This document shows, in pieces, positions 58,519 to 64,000 of a DNA stretch of 64,000 bases. The notes below the pieces were generated by a model, which had not been told where the DNA came from, ran no database searches, and worked only from the letters and a program-made list of their open reading frames with translations. Location of the stretch: the NCBI GenBank assembly GCA_041687495.1, contig JAWLBR010000002.1, positions 1-64,000 of the forward strand, written 5' to 3'. How positions within the stretch are numbered: the stretch's first letter is position 1; each line of letters opens with the position of its first letter. Made by a program: the position numbers and the translations under genes. The stretch comes from JAWLBR01 sp041687495 (GTDB lineage: Bacteria > Bacillota > Limnochordia > DTU087 > JAAYGB01).

Positions 58519-59358
58519 ATGAAACAACACAAGTTGGGCGTAGTGATGGCATGCATATTGGTAGCCTTTTGCACATTGCATGTTGCTGCCTCTGCACCGT
58601 TTGCCGTTGATCAACAAATCGTTGAGCACAACATGGATGCCGGAGGTAGAGTGTCGGGGTCTATCGTCGCGACTAATCCTGGAGACCAACCGGTGAAGAT
58701 TAATATCGTTCCAGTGGACTATGTTCGCAACGCCAAAGGCGATACTGTTAAGGCAACCCAGGAGCAGCTGGAGCGGTCGTTGTTCCCCTACATAGCTCTG
58801 TCGGCAAGTTCGCTGACGCTTGAACCTAAGAGCTCTGCCAAACTGGACTATATCATTGACATGCCCGAAACGGCAGAGGGAAGCTATTGGTTGGCGGTGT
58901 ACTTTGAGCCTGAAACCGGGACAGTGGTTCAGGGCGGAGCTTTGGAAGGGCGCCCAGAGGTAACTTTCAACTTCAACCTGAAAATTCGCTATGAGGTCAT
59001 GTTTCTGGTCACCATCAACGGAACGGACAACCCCAACGGGGCGGTAACGGGAATGCGCCAGATCTCCCAGTCCGACGGATTGGCCTTTGAGGTGGATTTT
59101 CGCAACACGGGCAACGTCTACTATGGGGCCGGTGGTCGCGTTGAGATCCGCGATCAAACGGGAGCGACGGTGGCGGAACTACCACTTGAGCGGACCTTTG
59201 CTCTGCCCAACCAGTCGTATACCTTTGAGGTGAGCGACGGGTCGCTGCAGCTGCCTCCCGGTGACTATATTGCCCTTGCGGTAGTGGATTTCGGAGGCGA
59301 CAAGTTGGTAGCCGGTCAACTCCGGTTTGCGATCCATGGGAGGGAGGAAGCAAGGTGA
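58519..59358 (+). CDS. Secreted chaperone-like Ig-fold protein
   Basis: 279 residues. Signal peptide (KQHKLGVVMACILVAFC, cleavage near VAASA). Two beta-sandwich segments: residues ~30-150 with GSIVATNPGDQPVKINIVPVDY and SLTLEPKSSAKLDYIIDMPE, in the manner of fimbrial (PapD-like) or DUF916-like periplasmic proteins; residues ~165-275 with FEVDFRNTGNVYYGAGGRVEI. No membrane anchor. The start is one of two adjacent ATGs (58516/58519). Its stop overlaps the usher-like gene by four bases, indicating coupling. Chaperone role is inferred from fold pattern and context. Confidence 0.7.
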   Translation: MKQHKLGVVMACILVAFCTLHVAASAPFAVDQQIVEHNMDAGGRVSGSIVATNPGDQPVKINIVPVDYVRNAKGDTVKATQEQLERSLFPYIALSASSLTLEPKSSAKLDYIIDMPETAEGSYWLAVYFEPETGTVVQGGALEGRPEVTFNFNLKIRYEVMFLVTINGTDNPNGAVTGMRQISQSDGLAFEVDFRNTGNVYYGAGGRVEIRDQTGATVAELPLERTFALPNQSYTFEVSDGSLQLPPGDYIALAVVDFGGDKLVAGQLRFAIHGREEAR

Positions 59359-62063
59359 GCAGAGCACGGCTTGGAATCGTTGCCGCCGTTTTACTTCTGA
59401 GCAGTCTGATGTGTACCACATCTTACGGAGCAAGCTCGGACGGGTTGGTGAAGTTGGCGTTGGTGGGCGACACCACCGTACAGCCGGGCTCGTTTGTCAC
59501 CTTAGTAGCGCACCTTGAGGGCGCCTCCTTTACACAGCAGGTTTACCGTACGACAGTGGTCGTACCTGACGGGTGGACTGTGCTGCCGCTGCCTGATCAG
59601 ACCGCAGTCAGCTCCAGTCAGCCTGAGTTGTTGTTTGTAACTCTAGGCGTGCCGAGTACGGCGCCGGCTGGGGTGCACTCGGTGACCATAGACCTAAACA
59701 CGCCGGATGGCAGTCTTGTGCAGACGGCCAACATTGATATTGAGGTCTTGCGCAGGCGGTCTATTACCATAAGCCAAAAATCAGTACCTCGGCTGTATCC
59801 GGGTGAGACGGGTACGGTGGTTTTGGTTGTGCATAACTCGGGTAACAGTCGTGAAGTGATCTCGGGCGATATTGAGCCGGACTCTGGCTGGGGGGTCAGC
59901 CCGACTAGATTTGCTAGCCAGTTGGAGCCAGGCGATACTACCTCCATCGAGCTGGCAATATCGGTCCCGACCAAGGTCGGTGAAGGGGTGCGACAGCGCG
60001 CCGAAGTTACGGTGGGAACGGCAGATAAGGATCTGCGTGAGGTGTTTGGGGTTCGGACCCACATCCTCCCACCTTTCCCTGGGTCAGTTCCGCCCTTAAG
60101 ACCGGATGCACTAAACGCGTTAGTAACTGTTAGCTCAGGCGATGTGCTCGAAGACATCGTGCGTCCGGCCCTCTGGTTTTCCGCTTACGGAACCGTTGGA
60201 GATCGGCATGAACTGGATCTAAGAGCTAAAGTCGATACTGATGCAAATGGGAGCACGGATATTGACCATGTAGGATTTGACTATGCACGGGCCCCTTGGT
60301 CGGTGAGCTTTGACTGGAACCCCGGTGCCTACTCCGACCGGTATAGATATCTAGTAGGGTATGATCGAGATCCGTGGTCACTGGCTGCCGGAGATATTGA
60401 CCTAGAGCTAAGCCCCCTCGTTACCGCTAGGGGCAGAGGAGCCAGTGCTCGGTACTTCGCTCGAAAAAGCGGAATGGACTACGGAGCATTCTGGCTGGAT
60501 GACAATGCCGGTGGTACCGTAGGCAAAGAGTGGACATCGGGCAACCTGAGGTTAACCGTACTCAACCGCCCCGAACTTGGAGGCAGTCTGTTTAGTATCA
60601 GCGCTGAACAGCAGTTGACTAAGCGCCTGCGAGTCGATGGTGAACACGTCAGCGTCGATGGTGACAATGCCTGGGCTGTGGGCGCCAACTGGGCTGGCGA
60701 TAGGATGGACGTAGAGGGTCGGTACTATTGGTATGGCACGGATTACCCTGAAGCAGAAGCCGGTGATGAGGGCTATGAGCTAACTGCATCGGGCAGCCTC
60801 GGCTCCACGTCGATGACTGTGCGGGTGGAAGACATGCGGGATAGCGTTGTCTACGACCCGAACGCTCGGATTGTGGCTCGAAGGTCCATTTCTGCCTGGA
60901 CAGATACACCGATTGGGACCAATCGCTTGAACACCTATGTAAATCGTGACGATGCAGAGAGCGTATATCTGCCGGCGGGTACTTCACCTGTTGATAGTGA
61001 GTCTTGGTCGGCAGCAGCCAGTTTCCGCAGCCCGCAAGAGAACTGGTTCTGGGAAGTGGGCGGATCGTTGGACTCATACGAGAACAAGGTGACGGATGAG
61101 GGATGGGCGGAGGTGTACCTTGGCCCGACTATTGGTCGCAGCTGGGATAGAACCCGTGTTTCCGGTGGCTTGGGACTTGTCGGATCAGGAGATACGCTGG
61201 ATGAAGCCATAGATGAGGCGAGATTGGGGCCTCGGGCTGACTTGTACTATCGTCCATATCTTTCTTGGTTTGACTATGTAGGCGTCTCGTATCGAGGCGG
61301 GGAGAATCCTGATACTAGGCTGAGGGCAGGACTGGGCTTTGGGAAACCCGATTTTCGGGTTACCGTTACTGGCCAAGGCAGGTTCTACAAGGGCGAAGAG
61401 GATTGGCGCCTGATGCTTGGGCTCAGCAAGCGGTTTGCTCTACCGGTGCCAGGTGCATACTCGAAGGGGCAAATTCGAGGTCGCGTTTTCACCGGTGAAG
61501 GCGACGCTGTTCGTGGCCTGGGCAAGATTGTCTTGGCCATTGATCGCACTCGGGTATCAACCGATGCTGATGGTTACTTCGTGTTCCCGCCCATGCCAGA
61601 GGGCGAGTACCTAGTCACGTTCGATGGTCTTCCAGTTACCTATCAGCCGCTGGTCGAGGTGCCCATGCTGGTCAGTGTCCAGCATGGCAGGATCAGCGAT
61701 GTGGAGATCCCGGTTAGGTCAGCGGCGCAGGTCGTCGGGAGAGTCTACCTGACCGACCCAGACCAAAATGAACGCAGTATTCTCCGGCCTGCTGGGGTCA
61801 AGGGAATTGCTGTTCAGCTCTGGCAGGAAAACGAGCTCGTGGACACTGCCATCTCTGATGACAACGGGTATTATCAATTGTCAGGGATGCAGCCTGGGCA
61901 GTATCGGGTGACTGTTGATTCGACCAGCCTCGGGGCAAGGTATGAACTTGTGACCGATGAAACTACGGACATCGAAGTCGACGCAACCAGCAGCCATCGG
62001 GTGAATTTCGGGGTTGGGCACAAGACACTAGACATTGAAATCACCTTCGAGGGTGAAAGCTAA
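59355..62063 (+). CDS. Usher-like outer-membrane beta-barrel protein
   Basis: 902 residues, GTG start overlapping the previous stop. Signal peptide to about YGASS. Residues ~28-235: two NEW3-like/Ig domains (LVAHLEGASFTQQVY; LVVHNSGNSREVISGDI). Residues ~245-690: alternating aromatic strands with repeated Asp/Tyr/Trp (e.g. FDWNPGAYSDRYRYLVGYD), a predicted barrel. Residues ~700-895: two carboxypeptidase-regulatory/SdrD-B-like beta domains (STDADGYFVFPPMPEGEYLV; DDNGYYQLSGMQPGQYRVTV), which recall the C-terminal domains of fimbrial ushers. It lacks a clear classical usher plug motif. Predicted export pore for the two subunits upstream. Confidence 0.75.
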   Translation: MSRARLGIVAAVLLLSSLMCTTSYGASSDGLVKLALVGDTTVQPGSFVTLVAHLEGASFTQQVYRTTVVVPDGWTVLPLPDQTAVSSSQPELLFVTLGVPSTAPAGVHSVTIDLNTPDGSLVQTANIDIEVLRRRSITISQKSVPRLYPGETGTVVLVVHNSGNSREVISGDIEPDSGWGVSPTRFASQLEPGDTTSIELAISVPTKVGEGVRQRAEVTVGTADKDLREVFGVRTHILPPFPGSVPPLRPDALNALVTVSSGDVLEDIVRPALWFSAYGTVGDRHELDLRAKVDTDANGSTDIDHVGFDYARAPWSVSFDWNPGAYSDRYRYLVGYDRDPWSLAAGDIDLELSPLVTARGRGASARYFARKSGMDYGAFWLDDNAGGTVGKEWTSGNLRLTVLNRPELGGSLFSISAEQQLTKRLRVDGEHVSVDGDNAWAVGANWAGDRMDVEGRYYWYGTDYPEAEAGDEGYELTASGSLGSTSMTVRVEDMRDSVVYDPNARIVARRSISAWTDTPIGTNRLNTYVNRDDAESVYLPAGTSPVDSESWSAAASFRSPQENWFWEVGGSLDSYENKVTDEGWAEVYLGPTIGRSWDRTRVSGGLGLVGSGDTLDEAIDEARLGPRADLYYRPYLSWFDYVGVSYRGGENPDTRLRAGLGFGKPDFRVTVTGQGRFYKGEEDWRLMLGLSKRFALPVPGAYSKGQIRGRVFTGEGDAVRGLGKIVLAIDRTRVSTDADGYFVFPPMPEGEYLVTFDGLPVTYQPLVEVPMLVSVQHGRISDVEIPVRSAAQVVGRVYLTDPDQNERSILRPAGVKGIAVQLWQENELVDTAISDDNGYYQLSGMQPGQYRVTVDSTSLGARYELVTDETTDIEVDATSSHRVNFGVGHKTLDIEITFEGES

Positions 62064-62087
62064 GGTGTGAGCAATAGCTATGGACCA

Positions 62088-62116
62088 AAAGGCCCTGTCA
62101 ATCTGGCAGGGCCTTT
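62088..62116 (+). terminator. Terminator at the end of the surface-assembly locus
   Basis: Perfect stem AAAGGCCCTG/CAGGGCCTTT with loop TCAATCTGG, 25 bases after the stop. Confidence 0.85.
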
Positions 62117-62271
62117 GCGCTGGGTGCTGTTCCTCCCGCATTTGCGCTATGCAAGTTCTTGTTCGGTGAGTGACACTGCTCAAGATGCAAGGTATCTTGT
62201 CCTTCATAGCCAATGGTTAATATTAGTGCATTTACTTGACCATATCAATTGGATGAATCGAGGGAACTGCG

Positions 62272-62862
62272 ATGGAAAACCAGGTGCTAGGAAACATTCG
62301 CAAGCGGAGAAGCATTCGAGCATACAAGCCAGAACAGCTGGCAGATGACGAGCTTTCCCAGATCATTGAGGCGGGTCGCTTCGCCCCCAGTGGCGGCAAT
62401 AACCAAACCAGTCACTTTGTCGTTGTGCAAAACGCCCAGACTCTCAACAAACTCAAGAGATTGGTGGTTGCAGAGTTTGCCAAGATGGAGGTAGCAGAGG
62501 ACACGTACAAGAGTCTCAAGACCTCCATCCTCCGGTCCAAGAAAGGCGACTATGACTTCATTTTTGGCGCCCCAACTTTGATCATTGCCAGCAATCGCCG
62601 GGGATACGGGAATGCCATGGCTGACTGTGCCGTCGCTTTAGAGAACATGATGCTAGCGGCCACCTCTCTTCAGATCGGTTCTTGCTGGATCAACCAGCTT
62701 CGTTGGTTAGCGGATAATGAGCACGTGAAAGAGTACTTGACAAAACTGGAAATTTCGGAGGATGAGATCGTCTGTGGAGCCCTTGCCTTGGGCTACCCAG
62801 ACCAACAGATGCCCTCAGAACCTCTCCCCAGAAAGGGAAACAGGGTGACGTACATTAGATAA
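62272..62862 (+). CDS. Nitroreductase family protein
   Basis: 196 residues, FMN-dependent. NIRKRRSIRAYKPEQL, then EAGRFAPSGGNNQTSHFVVV and ALENMMLAATSLQIGSCWINQL are the family landmarks; ALALGYPDQQ near the end. ATG at 62272 with GAGGGAACTGCG upstream. Shares fold but little detail with the nitroreductase at 4456-5022. Substrate unknown. Confidence 0.9.
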   Translation: MENQVLGNIRKRRSIRAYKPEQLADDELSQIIEAGRFAPSGGNNQTSHFVVVQNAQTLNKLKRLVVAEFAKMEVAEDTYKSLKTSILRSKKGDYDFIFGAPTLIIASNRRGYGNAMADCAVALENMMLAATSLQIGSCWINQLRWLADNEHVKEYLTKLEISEDEIVCGALALGYPDQQMPSEPLPRKGNRVTYIR

Positions 62863-62873
62863 TTGAGTGTGCT

Positions 62874-62904
62874 GTTAAGGCACTGGCTTGGCCAGTGCCT
62901 TAAC
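62874..62904. terminator. Hairpin after the nitroreductase gene
   Basis: Perfect 14-bp stem GTTAAGGCACTGGC/GCCAGTGCCTTAAC, loop TTG. No T-run; likely transcript end. Confidence 0.7.
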
Positions 62905-63215
62905 TATGTCGTCTGCACTAAAACGCCAATTCGCGCAAAAATGCTGCCCTTTGGGCCAAGCCCAGGCAAATGCCTGGGTCCTTTCGCGCCTTCATACCTA
63001 TGACATCCCGCGAAACTTCACATCTACCCGCCTCATATTACAGAACATGTATAATTAAGGGAAAAATGCCAATAATAAGAGAGGCTGAATGAGCCCTCTG
63101 AGTAGATTCTGGTATAGGGATGATGAGACAGGCGAAGTAGGGGGGCTTGTTTCGCTTAGCCCGAAAGAGCTTTACGGCAGAGGTATCAATACTATGACTA
63201 GTGGGGGTAAGCAGA
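62905..63215. other. Intergenic region before the porin-like gene
   Basis: 311 bases. Contains a second hairpin CCCAGGCA/TGCCTGGG (62961-62978) and a TATAAT at 63050-63055, with no good -35 box. An ATG at 63089 begins a short overlapping frame that is probably not a gene. Confidence 0.55.
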
Positions 63216-64000
63216 GTGAAAAAGTTTGGCGTCTTGGCTGTTGTGTGTGCCCTGTTGCTTGCGACTTCGGTGGTGTCCGCTGAGGGGATTACCCTTAAGG
63301 GTGGAGCCTGGTTTGTGGACGTTGATGGGTCTCTAGGAGCTGATGCGAATATCTCCGCGTGGGAACCCGCGAGTCTTGATGCTACTTTCGGTGAAGATGA
63401 TACTAACTACTACATAGCTGGTAGCGGAGATTTTGGGAAGATTGGCGTAACTGGCTTTTATGGCACTGCCAGTGCCTCTAATCCGAAGGCTATGCTTGAC
63501 ATTTCGGTCTCTGACACACCATTCGAGTCTTTGAGTGGTACCTTAGATGGTGCGTCACTGCAGGCAGATGCCTTCTATGGTTTGGCTGGGTGGAATCTTG
63601 GGGCAATCTCAGTTGGTGGAGGTTGGGCCTACATGGACCACTTGCTCACAGTACCGCTGTTTGATGATGATACCGTCAAAGTGAAGGGCGAGGCTAGAGG
63701 CGATGGGTTTGCTGTCGGGGCTTTTGGGTCCTATCCACTAGCCGAAAAGGTCGACGTCTTTGGCACCCTCTACTATGTCCCTTGGGCCGACATCATGGCG
63801 AAGGCATCAGTGGCAGGCGAAGGGTTGGATATCAGCCTTGCGCAAGACTTCGACGGAAGTATGTGGGGACTGGACGTTGGAGTATCCTACAGCTTTACTG
63901 AGACCTTTGGGATCGAGGCTGGCTATCGAAATTTCGAGCTAAATGCAGATCAGAAGACGCTACTAAGCATCCCCGGTCTTATCGAGATAGCCGGCGATGG
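63216..64000 (+). CDS. Porin-like outer-membrane beta-barrel protein (3' end outside window)
   Basis: Partial, 261 codons. GTG at 63216 follows GGGGGT by 8 bases. Signal peptide MKKFGVLAVVCALLLATSVV with cleavage after VSA. The mature part has amphipathic strand pairs rich in Gly and aromatics: GLAGWNLGAISVGGGWAYM, VGAFGSYPLAEKVDVFGTLY and SMWGLDVGVSYSFTETFGIEAGYR. This is the OmpA/OmpW-like single-barrel pattern. It supports an outer membrane; no S-layer-homology domain is present in the visible part. Confidence 0.75.
   Translation, partial: MKKFGVLAVVCALLLATSVVSAEGITLKGGAWFVDVDGSLGADANISAWEPASLDATFGEDDTNYYIAGSGDFGKIGVTGFYGTASASNPKAMLDISVSDTPFESLSGTLDGASLQADAFYGLAGWNLGAISVGGGWAYMDHLLTVPLFDDDTVKVKGEARGDGFAVGAFGSYPLAEKVDVFGTLYYVPWADIMAKASVAGEGLDISLAQDFDGSMWGLDVGVSYSFTETFGIEAGYRNFELNADQKTLLSIPGLIEIAGD

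Noticed and set aside
63089..63283. 64-codon frame before the porin-like gene
   Set aside because: Its second half is a shifted reading of the porin signal-peptide region; GTG at 63216 with its own ribosome site explains the region better.
1..64000. tRNA, rRNA, CRISPR arrays, insertion sequences and prophage genes
   Set aside because: Looked for T-loop motifs, regular spacer repeats, transposase and integrase motifs; none were seen by eye.

Overview
This window looks like chromosomal DNA from an anaerobic, endospore-forming Firmicute that also has an outer membrane. Spore genes are present: spmA and spmB with an L,D-transpeptidase, a LysM/SleB cortex hydrolase, a GerE-like regulator, CotJC-type Mn catalase and CotF-like small proteins. 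Anaerobic metabolism is shown by a complete rnfCDGEAB operon, several radical SAM and Fe-S enzymes, and an iron-dependent alcohol dehydrogenase. At least three secreted proteins look like outer-membrane beta-barrels (27219-29546, 59355-62063, 63216-end), and the amino-acid binding protein has a cleavable signal peptide without a lipobox. A diderm Firmicute such as a Limnochordia-like lineage fits best; this placement is inference, since no rRNA or ribosomal protein gene is present.

Layout. 1-13 kb: the end of a transketolase gene, an Fe-S aldo/keto reductase, a radical SAM/HhH protein, nitroreductase, Fe-alcohol dehydrogenase, a UroD-type methyltransferase-like protein coupled to a Gfo/Idh oxidoreductase, an anSME-type maturase, an ACR3 transporter, isoaspartyl peptidase and an esterase. 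13.4-19.1 kb: two small coat or ferritin-like genes and the rnf operon on the minus strand, closed by a bidirectional terminator. 19.1-23.3 kb: an unexplained leader-like region, OsmC, a QueT transporter with a possible preQ1 element, an acidic repeat protein, a GerE-like regulator, and an intergenic region holding a dense DnaA-box cluster. 23.3-33.9 kb: polyol dehydrogenase plus glycerol-1-phosphate dehydrogenase, a CopZ-like metallochaperone behind a palindromic promoter, Mn catalase, a large barrel protein, LysM-SleB and an ArsR/CadA metal efflux pair.

34-44.7 kb: ldt-spmA-spmB, a stand-alone glutamate-synthase-domain protein, a four-gene polar amino-acid ABC transporter, cold-shock protein, MATE exporter and coat-like small genes. 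44.8-56.7 kb: DUF1861 and GH63-like sugar enzymes, a Ca2+-type P-ATPase, MscS, EamA, a deaminase, a MaoC dehydratase, small membrane proteins and a DUF1538 transporter coupled to a tandem PII-like protein. 56.8-62.1 kb: the most novel locus, with two related secreted proteins, a chaperone-like Ig protein and a 902-residue barrel protein with usher-like architecture. The window ends with a nitroreductase and the start of a porin-like protein.

Many starts are GTG or TTG, placed here from Shine-Dalgarno spacing. No tRNA, rRNA, insertion sequence or CRISPR array was recognised.
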